From contig AP031353.1 of NCBI GenBank assembly GCA_037833965.1, positions 4,590,501 through 4,654,500 on the forward strand: a DNA stretch of 64,000 nt, given 5' to 3'. This DNA is from Marchantia polymorpha subsp. ruderalis (taxonomy: Eukaryota; Streptophyta; Marchantiopsida; Marchantiales; Marchantiaceae). This document shows positions 25,688-36,563 of this stretch, one piece after another (position 1 is the stretch's first letter; every line of letters starts with the position of its first letter). The notes under the pieces are model-generated. The model did no database searches, was not told the DNA's origin, and saw only the letters and a program-made list of their open reading frames with translations. Position numbers and translations under genes: made by a program.

Positions 25688-26263
25688 TAATCTATGAGCT
25701 AAGTTTTCGTTCCTATTATGTTTTGATTCTAAGTCTGCGCACAGACTTAGAGACAAAGGAGCTGAATTCAGCTTCTTTGTCCTTTAAAGCAAACCTGTAT
25801 TATATTTCAATGGAATTTCCAAGAATGTACTGGCTTCTGAAGTCAGGCTTATTTTCCCCAATACTTCTGCCAATGATAACCGGCAAATTTACTTGATGTC
25901 ATATTCATCGATATAATTCATTGTGGCTCCATGTACCGTGTGAATGCATATTACACCATACACAGCCTAATGAACTGGTCAATCTATGAGCTAAATTCTT
26001 GTTTCTCTTATGTTTTGATTCTAAGTCTGCACACAGACCTAGACACAAAGGAGCTGAATTCAGCTCCTTTGTACTCTAGAGCAAACATGTTTTATACCTC
26101 AATATGATTTCCAAGAATGTAATGGCTTTTGAAGTCAGCCTTCTTTTTTCCAATACTTCTGCATAAATAACCTACAAGTTTACTTGCTGTCATATTCATT
26201 GATATAACTCCCTATACCGTGTGATTGCATATTACACCGTACACAGCCTAATGAACTGGTCAA
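25688..26263. repeat. Tandem duplication, two units of about 290 bp, each with a palindrome
   Basis: Unit 1 (25688-25980) and unit 2 (25981-26263) both begin AATCTATGAGCTAA and end CCTAATGAACTGGTC, and they are alike along almost their whole length with scattered substitutions and small indels. Each carries a near-palindrome around AAGTCTG..CAGACTTA and then a long palindrome centred on GAATTC. In unit 2 the second palindrome is perfect over 28 bases (26045-26072); in unit 1 it has one mismatch. No coding content was seen. Confidence 0.93.
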
Positions 26264-26353
26264 AGTCTGCAATCTTATTTCTAGTTATGCATGGTAGGTA
26301 TCATCCTCTGTACGCTTATTTGAATCTAAAACCCAATAGTGCAATGGAATGAC

Positions 26354-26487
26354 TGTCAAGATAGTTCATTCACATCACTTTGGATCATACATATAATGTA
26401 TGGTGAACGACGAGGCAAACTGTCAAGATAGTTTATTCACATTACTTTGTATCATACACATAATGTATGGTGAACGACGAGGCAAAC
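26354..26487. repeat. Tandem duplication, two units of 67 bp
   Basis: Units 26354-26420 and 26421-26487 both start TGTCAAGATAGTT and end GAACGACGAGGCAAAC. They differ at only a few positions, so the duplication is recent compared with the surrounding transposon relics. Confidence 0.95.
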
Positions 26488-27666
26488 CTACGTCAAGTGT
26501 AAATAAGAGTTTCGACATTAAAAAAAACTACTTCTGTTTACTTTTTTTCTATGTTTTTCCTGTCAATGTAGAAACTTTAATTGGAAGTCATGCTTGTCGA
26601 GTTTGGAAGAGGTTCAAAAATGACAGCTATGGATGTGAAGCCGACCAAAAAAAGTTTGATGTACATGTATACATCTATGTATATTCAAATAAATATTTTT
26701 ATATATATGCACCATGTACTAGAGGTTCAGGTCTCCTTGTAAAGCCCATGATAAAATCTGAAACCAACTTGCTAAGCGCAGAGTTACTGATTTGTTCGTT
26801 GAATTTTCATATGGAGGAACAGAATCTCAACAATATGCATGAGACTCTATGATCTCATCTTATATCTTATCTCCAATAATTAAAATACTAGCTCGTCTTT
26901 CTTGAACCTCTTTCTTTCAGTCTAAACTCTATTCCAAGTAATAATTCAAAGAACAAAAGAAAACTGTGCCACGGACAATATCTACTTTTGTTGTATGATA
27001 TGTTATAAACATGTACAAAAGTAACTTTTGATAGACAATAGCAGATATGTTAGATCATGTCTAAGCAAAAAAAAAAAAGAGAAAGAAAAAAGTTAGATGT
27101 GGAAGAGAAAATTTGGCACATATCTCACATAAAGCATACATCTACAAGATAAATCTGAACTACAATGGCAAAAGTCAAAGTGATCCGTGTGCAGTCTATG
27201 TACCATTAAATGACGTTGATAACTGGAGTCTAATCCAACTAAAACACTGACAATCAACAACAAAACAATAAAAAAATATCTTTCACTACACAATGTCATA
27301 TAAATAAAATCAACAACTCAAAACACAATTGAAACAAAACTTACATCATATTTGGTTATTGCAAACATGTTGTCCAAACGTAAGAGGCTTATTTGAGAGT
27401 AGTGAATCATCATATCCAACTGTCATTTGGATTGAAGTTCCAACATGAAATCTCAGAACGGATTTGTAGATATATACTGTTGATGTAGAAGCACAAAATG
27501 AAGATGCGCATTAATCCAAATCTGCACAAACTGTTGGTCGTTTTCATGAAACATATAAGTTTTCCTTGCCACCTTTGCTTTTATGTTGTGCAAATCTTTC
27601 AAATGAATCGTGTCATCTTTAGCTCCTCTTATGGATCATGGAAGAGGTGCAGGATCATTGAAATGA

Positions 27667-27699
27667 CAGATTCAAGTAGAAATCTCCTACTTGAATCTG
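27667..27699. repeat. Perfect 13-bp inverted repeat (hairpin)
   Basis: CAGATTCAAGTAG (27667-27679) pairs perfectly with CTACTTGAATCTG (27687-27699) across a 7-base loop. It lies within the MULE-like pseudogene. Confidence 0.9.
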
Positions 27700-28460
27700 C
27701 TGTTTTAAATGCATGTCAAAAACTTGTGGAATTGTCCAACTCCATCTAAAGAGTTGCTCTATGTTCTATTTGAGCTCGTTTGTACTTCGTGGAGCATATG
27801 CACACTTTGGACTCCAAGAAACATCATTTTCTGCAATTCTTCCATAACACCTTTCGCCTTTATCATTACAATGAGTCCTGCAACAGAAATGAAAATATCA
27901 AGCTAATATTAATTCATATTTATGAAATAACAATAACTCGATGATAACATATACATCAACAAGTTCAGACGGTAAAAACATTCAAACGAAATACTCTTAC
28001 CTTTGTCTGTAATATATGACTGTATTGTCAAGTTTTAATTTGTAATATGTTACAACAAAGTTACAAGTACATACTCTCTTCAAATGATCATTGAAGTTTA
28101 TCTTTCTTGATCATGGTCTACTACTATCACCTATACCTAGAGGTGGATAGGTGTCTTTCTTGGATATCGTGTTTGAATTCCGATAAGGATGATTGAATAA
28201 TTCAAAAGCACACGAGTAAGTTACCGTTTTTATCTAAGCAGTTTTTGAGCTTAATTTGTCATTGGTTCGTCTTTTCCAAAAGCTTGTTTTAAAGTCTATA
28301 TTTCTTTTGACTTCACCATCCACAAAATCATCTACCCTTTCACTAGGAATACGAGCTAATTCCACAAAAATAGAATGATGCATTTTTCAAGCCCATTGCA
28401 ACTCATGTGCATGGATTGTTCTTGTAGGAGGTGATTGAACAAAAATTCTACTGTTCATTG

Positions 28461-29630
28461 TGACACAATGGTTCCTATTTTGTTTGAGAAAAAAACTAGG
28501 ACCTAATTCTGATTTGGTAAACGTGGCTAAGGAAATTGTCTCTTCTGACGATAGACATCTCTCCTTCCCTTCAGCTCCTAGCTACGTCGAGTTATATCCA
28601 TGTCTAAAAACTAGCATGAGCTATCTCCTAAACAAAAATAATAATAATCAGCATATTCATCAACATAAATCCTTATCATCGAATCTTTTAGGAAAAATTA
28701 GAGATATTTTGAACTTCATCAAATCTACTAAAAAGAAACTGAAGTACTTTGAAACTCATCGAAACAAGCAAAAAGAAATTGAAATAGTTTGAAACTAAAA
28801 TAGAAATTGATAGTTTTACAGTTTCTGTACTTGAACACAATTCAAGACCATACTTGAACACTTGAAAGGCTTGCTTCCCATATCAGTTGGTGGTTTTTTG
28901 GACGGACTTGTCAATGATATTCCTTTGAGTACGAGCTTTGAAGAGAGCTTGGCAAGCAAAAGCAATGCGCAGATCAAATTTGGAATCAAATCAGATGTTT
29001 TGGTATGTAGACTTTGATCACAAGCCATCAAGTTTGAAACGTCAGGCACAAACGGCTGATCGCATTTGGAAAAACCTTGCCACAACCCTATAAATCCAAT
29101 TGAACACTGAAACATGAGAAATGAACAAAATTCTTGTTTCAATATGTCGCGAGTACACACCCTATTGATTCTTATGCCTTTTCTCAAGCTGAGAGGACAG
29201 GAATATCGATTTATAGCAGCCTCTGATTTGGTCAATCCTTATATTTGCATTTGAAACAGATGAAAAATGAACTATTTGGAATAACAATCAATCTATAATG
29301 ATATATTTACTCGCCCATGTACATCTGCTTTTGAAGTTGATCATATGAAGAATATATGATGACACTCAATCAAGCCATTCAGATGAGATGCATTCTCACC
29401 AGAAGAACTGTGACTTGAAGGTGTCATGAAATCCACACTACACATTGGGAAATGAGCGAACGAGTCAAGGATCAGAACTCCAACGTCAGCTCTCTTTCTC
29501 TGCACTTTCCACAAGCGATAAAAGTATCACTTTATTAACTTTGTTTTCATTCCTTGTCACAATCCGACTTAGTAAACTTGGAAATTAAACATAAACAATC
29601 TCCAAAATAGAAGACATCAAACACACTACC
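28461..29630. other. Gene-free stretch between two transposon relics
   Basis: The sequence is A+T-rich. A 139-codon frame on the minus strand (28816-29235) follows the hAT-like relic in the same orientation and could be its decayed continuation, but no transposase motif was recognised in it. Nothing else is supported. Confidence 0.4.
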
Positions 29631-30226
29631 TCATGAAAGAGCTTCGAAAGAAGCCTGGTTTGAAAATAATACAGAGAGTATTATTTTCAAACCCTCGCGG
29701 TTGAGAAGTTGCTCTTGCGCAAGCTTGCCTTTCTCGATCTCATTGATGTCGGCGATGTGCACATCAATTGGCTTCGCCTGGTTTATCTGTTGTTTGCGCA
29801 AATGAACAGCACCACTCGTTGATGCCTTGTGTGCGGCTGATACTACATGACAGTCAATCTTTTGAGTAATGTTCTTCCAGCCGCAAACATTGTCTTCACT
29901 GCCTTCGCCATGGATCCACGGATTACTTTTCCCAATGATACAACAGTTAAAGCAAAACAAGGCGTCTTCTTCTCTCAGTACTCGATAAACTCATGTTTCT
30001 TAAACCACTTGAATTGGCAAGCGCAATTTGTCTTTCCGTCTTTGGTGATGGGAAATTTGAACCTGGGAGTAGGCTTGAAACGTCAGATGCTTAGCAAGTG
30101 CTGACGATTGTCACTGTTGAAATGCGGTCGCTTGGTAGGGTTCATCGGTGCTTAAGGACACGGGGGAGCACTAAACGATGAAGCTGCCATGGCACCCGCA
30201 ACGATCAGAGACGATGATTCAGACAT
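29631..30226 (-). pseudogene. hAT-like transposase N-terminal fragment (TTF-type zinc finger), broken
   Basis: On the minus strand a frame starts at 30226 with MSESSSLIVAGAMAASSF. After two stop codons it reads KFPITKDGKTN and FKWFKKHEFIEY. One further stop and a frame change lead into EDALFCFNCCIIGKSN, then DNVCGWKNITQKI and HVVSAAHKAS. The order W..K..EFIEY, then A.FCF.C, then G..NWK-like, then H..S..H..S is that of the TTF-type zinc finger at the start of ZMYM1-like hAT transposases and related domesticated proteins. The catalytic hAT domain was not recognised downstream. Three stops and one frameshift make it a pseudogene. Confidence 0.65.
29657..29693. repeat. Perfect 16-bp inverted repeat (hairpin) in the hAT-like relic
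   Basis: GGTTTGAAAATAATAC (29657-29672) is perfectly complementary to 29678-29693, with a 5-base loop AGAGA. A smaller GCTTC-GAAA-GAAGC hairpin precedes it at 29641-29654. Confidence 0.92.
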
Positions 30227-33200
30227 TGTTCTAAATTCAAATTGTATACACATGATCGCAAAAGACAAGCAAAAACGAAGGCAGATTTGAATTGTGTTTC
30301 ATGAGCTTCTTATTTTTAGAGCAGTTGAATTTTTTGGGTCTCAATGGACGTCAAATATTATCCATCAGATATAAGTAAAGGTTTTGAAGTGTTTATTAGA
30401 AAATTGATTAGTGCATTGATTGATATGATAGATCGAGAATGACTGTAGGAATAGGCTGGACCGGTGGCAAATCTAGCATAGGCTTAGGCACTCCGGGCAA
30501 TCCCAGCATAGGCAGCACCTATGTGTGCCTATGTTGTGACTGAGCATAAAGAAGAGTTTTCTTTATGTGTAATATAAAAATGTTGCACAATATGACTGGC
30601 AAACATTGTACACACACATTGTATTATTGTCTTGCATTGATTATTACGATGGAGGTTATCATATTGTTTCTTCGTCGGAAAAGTCATTCGTAAATGAAGT
30701 TGAACTAAGTGATATGCGCAGAAGGATGTGAATCAATTGCCTTGTGCATTCAATTTCAACCGTTACATTTCATTTAAGCTCTGATTCAAAAACTTCATAA
30801 TGTGAAAACTTACTCTTAATCAATGATATCACTCTGGAAAATGAAAATGTGTAAATAATATGTTCTAAAAAAACACACCAGAAATTACAAATCAAAACAA
30901 AGTAACTAGATAACAAAAGAAGTAAAGATCTCATCAAGTACATGCATGAGATGAGGCTAGCTCTATTGAAATCATTGTTAATTATGTATTTGTGGATCTA
31001 GAGTATAGAAATGATCTTATAGGTTAAATATTTTACAAATTTATATGATCCACAACAACTGGTCAAATTTACATGATCATTCTTCTATGAATCACTTCAA
31101 TTTGAATAAATGAATATATATATATATATATATATAGATTTACTTACCACTTAACTAATGCAACTAGTGAGTACAGAGACTGACATTCTCACAAAATTTT
31201 CATTACTCTATATAACTCTAAGAACCCTATAACTCTATATACTCCCTAAACTATATATACTTTAAATATAATCTCTCTCTAAACCCAACTTTTTCAGTGC
31301 TTTTTTGTTGACACTCTATCCCAATCTCAATACATTAGTGTGGATAAATTTACTCCAATTTATTGTCACAAGTATAGCACATAAAAATATACTAGTTTTC
31401 ATGAAAAATTTTACAAATTCAAGCAGATTTTAAGACATACAAGACTAGAAATTTTATAATATAGCCATTGCCATAATACTTATGAAACTAATGGTGTTTA
31501 TATTCAATTTGGAATACAGATATGTATGGAATTCATTTAACCTTTGTCTCTTTCCATAGTGGACAATATGTCTTACGTTTGATTCATAAACACCACACTT
31601 ATGATAATATATATTCATATGATCTGGCATTAGAAGTAGAGTGTGCGAGTAGATGATGAAAGTTGGACAAAAAAGGAGATGACTAGTATTGAATTATGTA
31701 ACAATATACTCTTGAACGTCAAGTGATTGTATACTCTTCGATATATGTGAGCGGAGCTTTTCAATATATCTTCCTGTATGCGAAAATCATAAAGTTCTGC
31801 CAAAGGAGCTTCAAAGACTAGAAGAGATATAATGATGAAGAGATATAAATTAATACAAAGATTTCTCTACATAACACTATGTTTAATATTACTCCAAACA
31901 AAGCTTCTACTGAAATAACTCAACTTCAAATGTAATTCTATGGATTTATCATATAGAAATATATGGTCATATATTTAAACATGAGAGAAGTCGTTGTGGC
32001 ATAGAAGCTATATTAAAGTCAAATACTATGAATCCTTTCTTCAAACACCAAGATACTCCGAACGTAAACAAAAAACTTCAAACAGGGTTCTGAATCTTAG
32101 ATAGGGTGATCACTTTAGTATTTTGTTCTAGTGTTGTGAAAATTGTCAAGACTTATGATTTGATATATAAAATTTGCCAATACTGTTTATTGAAGAATAA
32201 GAGATCAAGAAGAAATCACAAATATATTGAACTCAAACTTTCAATTTCTTATATATCCAATATTTTGTTTTTGATCCAACCAACGATGACTCAATCTCAA
32301 ATTACAATTCACAAGTTTACTTTAGTGTCTTATTTTCATTTTAAAATCATCTCTCTCAGACTTGGACATAGATATTTTCATCCAAATGCTCTAAATTCTG
32401 ACTAGAATATATAAGTTCAGGTGATAGACAATTCTGTCAAGTTTTAGCAACATGACTCATATCTTGAGCAACTTGTTAAAGCATGAGGCGCTAGGATGTT
32501 TAATGTTTATTAGTTGAAGGCTTGAATCTCTTATCATATATATAATAAGATGGTCATAAATCTAATAAATATTGCATTACTGTTGCATTTGATCATATAA
32601 ATCATCAATGAACTTTTGTTCATAAAGTCCTATTGATCCTATCTTCTAGCTAGTGAAAGTAAGTGAACAACTTTTACATGTATTGAGCTTTTCAACACAT
32701 TTCAAGTTCTTGTTGTTGATTATCGATCGATCATAACATCATTTTCAGAAAATGCCTGTAAGCTAATATTTATTTCACCGTATTTTGATGATTTTCTGAA
32801 ATTTTATGAAAAAAGAAAGAAAATAAGCTACTAATAAAAATTGAATAATCACAAAGTCTTACAAATAATAAGATTTGAAATTAATTCTAGGGAAAACTTA
32901 ATCAAAAGTAAAATAATACCAAAAGTTCTTACATCAGTCATTGAGATTAAATTTACTTTCAAATATCTGGTTCGCTAATCTGTATAAATAGCATTAACCA
33001 TTCAATTTTATTTTTTACTTAAAGAATAACTTTAAAGTACTATAACTAGGGAAAAACTATAGACTTGAGAAGGATTATGAAACACAAATTTGATCTTCAA
33101 GAAGTTCAATAGCATTTTAGTTGGATGGTTGTATTACACTCAGACTTGATGTTACCCATCAAAGCAATCAAATGAAATTAGCCATAAAATTACTGAACAT

Positions 33201-34021
33201 AGACATATCATGATATATGACACGGAAATTCAAAATCTGGAGGGTACTTAAAAGACACAGAGAAATGAATACCCAGAGTGAATCTTATCGACAAAAGGGA
33301 CCAAAATACATCGGAATAAAAACCATGAGTGTGTACATTCGAGTATTCTGCCAGTGCAATGCAGAGAACTTGTCAATTTGGAGACCTGATGCAGTCTTCC
33401 TAAATCTCTCGACATAGTTGGCGTGACTGAAACCGTAAGTTTGTGAATTGCCGTGGGACGATTATGACAAAGGGACTTCGTGATGAAGAAGGCTCTTTTG
33501 GACAAATTCTACTTCGTATTTTGTGGTTTACTCACAATTATTTGCACTTTGTTCTCCTACAATGTGAACAAGTTTCTGACAGTGGACGTGTGCACGTTCG
33601 TCATTCAGCAATTTGTGGATGTTTCTTTGTTGCTAATGTATCTTTTTCCCTGAATCAGAGATCAGGAACTTCAAATTCGTCATCAGTTTGATTGCATTTC
33701 TCTGGAGTCAGAAGCTGAAGCTGAGTTTCAAAGCCAAGACATCGACTTGCCGAACACTTGGTATCCAGAAGGTATGTGAGTATGTGGAATCCCGAAGCCT
33801 TCATCGCCTACAAGAATGAAACTCTAAATCGGTCTGATCATTCATTTAGCTCTTGCTCGGTTTGTACATGTTCCTGATGTATCGAAGATAGACGCAATGA
33901 ATCTGCTTTTGTCTAAGTGAGGAAAACCGTCGGTGTGATTTTGAGCAGTCAGAATTTTCTCTCTGAATTGGAATTTTTTGGGTGACGGCATTTGAAAACC
34001 CAAGGTGCAAGTCATACGAGG
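30227..34021. other. AT-rich gene-free interval, then the Jagunal-like gene upstream region
   Basis: From 30227 to about 33200 the sequence is strongly A+T-rich with stops in all frames and no recognisable element beyond an (AT)n run at 31115-31137. From 33200 to 34021 composition becomes more balanced. This part probably contains the promoter and leader of the gene that starts at 34022, but no core promoter motif is clear. Confidence 0.5.
31115..31137. repeat. (AT)n microsatellite
   Basis: An uninterrupted alternating A/T run of about 23 bases. Confidence 0.95.
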
Positions 34022-36563
34022 ATGAGAAGGGCAGGAGGAGGACCCCGTCCAGAAGGATCCGATGGATCAGACTTCAGTTATCGCCAGACTGTGGATGACC
34101 GTAAGTTTCTTCTCGAAAGAGTCGCTGCATCCGCTCGAGTATCGATTAGGTTGAATTTCCCGTTTGCAAATCTCATTGCAACTTGGGTTTCATTGCGTCT
34201 GCAATATTGCAGCGTTGGGATCGAGTGCCTTGACAGCTCCAGCTCCTCGCTCATTTTTTTTATTTGAATTTACGCTGTTTGGTGACTGAATCTCCGTTCA
34301 TTTTCCTGAAATCAGTCCATCATTTTCCATCAGTCCTACAATGCATTGCGCATAGAGGTCAAAGTATTAGTCATTGTATTTACTGCAAGGTAAGCCCCTG
34401 ATGCTCTAGACTTCAGCAAACTTCGGGAATTTTTAATGGGGCCTTCAGAAATGTCATTTGGAATGTTCAGGGTACAAAAAGGCAGCTCAAGGCAAAGTTC
34501 TATTGCGAAAGTACCTTTCCGCGCAGGTCCTAGCCCTTTCTGCTCTCAAGTTTGCATTCGTCTTGCTTACCCACAGATATAGAAAAAGGAATCGAGTGTT
34601 CAGAATTCTAGTCTGCCTTTTGGGCAAAAGATGGCTGGTTTAGATCGAGAGAACAGTACCCTTCGCTCTCGAAAGCCCATGTTTTTGTATTTCCTATCAT
34701 CGTGTGCTTGAATTGATTTCCAGTTCCACCTAATCTATCCTATCGAGCCTGATTTCTATATGGCTATGTATTCATCTGTTTTGGATGAGATCTTTTACAA
34801 TGTGGCTCTGGAGCGTTGCTTCTAGGGTTCGCAATCTTAAGCCAACTGTAGTTATAACTACATTCTCCTCCCGAGGAGATTGTCTCTGGGGATCTTGTTA
34901 GCCATAATTCAACAGGTGTTATCACAGCTACATGAGGAACTACAATTGCTTAAGCCTAAAAGGCGTAAGATCATGTTGGCGACTGAGTTTCCTGTGTTCC
35001 CGTTCTGATGTGGACTATGTATAATGTCTGTGTTTTTGCAGACTGTATTTCAGCTGCTGAAGGCGGTGATACTGATATTGACAATTATGAGCGATGAAAG
35101 ACAGATGGAAAACTTACAGGTCGCTGGTTGCTTTTTCGGAGTAAGTGCAGTAGTGATCGGCACTCTTGGTGAGTCCTTATCCATCCTCTTGTCAATGAGG
35201 CCATCTGCCATACGCTTGGATCTGAACCTAGTTGGGTAGAAGGCTGAAGCCAACTGGAGAGATATTAGAGCTTCGTGCTGGAAATAATGCATTGTTGCAG
35301 TTTTGAAGAAATCTTGAGGACGCTGTGAAACTAACAATAAGAAAATTTGAAGAGACCCTGACCAGCTGCGCAATGACCAATGAGAAGCTAAGCTAGAAGT
35401 GGATTCACGTATCTCTGTCGTCTTTACGAACCGTGCTTCAGTTTTGCAAACCGTCCCTTTACCTAGTAGATCGAATTATAAGTAACTCAAATCGTTCTCC
35501 TTCCTCTCTACTTTCCTATCCGTATTCTTACTGTTTCTCTCAAATCGGTACTGCCCCTGTCGTAGACGTGACCTGGATGAGTTAGTTAGTCAGTTAGTAA
35601 AAGCTTCTGGTCACAACCTGGCCACTTTGAACTAATTTCAGTTGTGAACAAGGCTTCCAATCAGAGAAAGAGCTTATTCAACACTTTTGAGGAGTCTTCG
35701 GTCCTTCACCGTCTACCCTTTTTTATTCTTCACACCCATCTCTTCATACTCGCACCGCTCTGCCAAGTCGCTGTCATAGCCTGAAGAATACAGAAGAGCA
35801 TTGAACACAATCGAAATTAGGGTTCTGTGATCTTCAGGAGTTGACAGCGACCGACTAATGAGTACATTTCCTTACTGGTTGCATGCACGAGTAGTCAAGG
35901 AGTTGCTTGGTTTCATGTCTTTGATTGGACGATCGAAGAAGGACATGCTCGATAACATTTGGTGCTTTGGCGGTGAGCTAGCTGGGTTCTGTAGAAGAAT
36001 CCTCATCCAAGTTTCTTACAAGTATCCGTCATTTTAGGACTTAAACGGGGCGCAACAAGACTTCTGAAAGTGTACATCCTCATGATGGCATTGTCTGTGG
36101 GTATGGCCCTCGTACCTCTGACAACGGGAAATTTCTACGAGAAGGTAAGGAAATCCAAGTCGTATTCTGCAGTATTTGAGTTGCGATCCGTTCTTTCGAC
36201 CGATGATGGCACTCGGAACGTCCTAACTCTGTGTGTTCTTCTCAACAGATGGTGACTTTGACCGCTCATAGAAGCTCCAAGGATTACAGAAGACTAGCAA
36301 TTCTTGGACTGGAGGGAGCACATGACGTCCTCGGTAGGGTTTTTTCCCTCTCATCCTCAGTGAGCTTCACATTGGAAACTAAGCAAATGCTCTTTTCCAC
36401 TCTGATCCCATTTGCGAGGATTTCTGTTCTTTGTTCAGATCACCTTCTCATTGGTTACCGGTTTCGTTGGTGCATTGTGTGTCCAGGTACCCTGGTCAGT
36501 ATTATGGGGCTTTCAGTAGCTGCCAACCTGGTTGGTCATATGAGTCCTCCTAAGAGAAGATAA
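34022..36563 (+). CDS. Plant Jagunal-like membrane protein
   Basis: This is a small integral membrane protein of the endoplasmic reticulum/secretory pathway. The animal family member JAGN1 acts in ER organisation and vesicle traffic; the plant role is not established. Predicted exons: 34022-34100, 34471-34526, 35042-35168, 36038-36144, 36249-36333 and 36487-36563. All phases match and the sum is 176 aa, close to the roughly 170-180 aa of the family. The N-terminus MRRAGGGPRPEGSDGSDFSY has the G(S/T)DGSD(F/Y) signature. Four hydrophobic segments follow: LSAQTVFQLLKAVILILTI, FFGVSAVVIGTLG, VYILMMALSVGMALVPL and LVSIMGLSVAANLVG. The protein ends HMSPPKRR, as I recall for the Arabidopsis homologue (probably At5g51510), and the exon 3-4 join (IGTLG-LKRGATRLLKVY) aligns without gaps. 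The ATG at 34022 was chosen because it directly precedes the signature. An alternative acceptor at 36438 would add 16 residues in frame. Confidence 0.85.

Larger units (their letters stand above)
24234..27344 (-). other. About 3.1 kb presumed intron of the MULE-like pseudogene
   Basis: A perfect-looking donor (GTAAGT, minus strand, at 27344) and acceptor (TATCAAGCAG, ending at 24234) flank this stretch. The protein on either side continues directly (TKYD to FPFFTLIAFD) apart from one base. Most of the interval is A+T-rich and non-coding, and it contains the two tandem duplications listed separately. It could also be a later insertion that happens to lie between splice-like sequences. Confidence 0.5.
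23640..28460 (-). pseudogene. MULE-like (Mutator/FAR1-related) transposase pseudogene with introns
   Basis: Read on the minus strand, a Mutator-like transposase emerges in pieces. An N-terminal piece at about 28290-28430 reads ARIPSERVDDFVDGEVKRN. A cysteine piece at about 28001-28090 reads CTCNFVVTYYK and ends at a clean donor (AAAG|GTAAG). The next exon, 27345-27877, begins after TTGCAG and includes APRSTNELK, FHENDQQFVQIWINAH and FAITKYD. It ends at GAT|GTAAGT. The last exon starts at 24233 after AAGCAG and reads FPFFTLIAFDS, IAFDSHQMILPVAWSI, PDWKPSCFIIDCAPQE and, further on, SAWKENLIQKVKN. This is the order expected for MULE transposases. The copy is dead: several in-frame stops occur (for example after MIVDFL and in DFMLELQSK), and the T run at 24223-24228 seems one base short for the reading frame. 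Terminal inverted repeats were not found. Confidence 0.72.
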
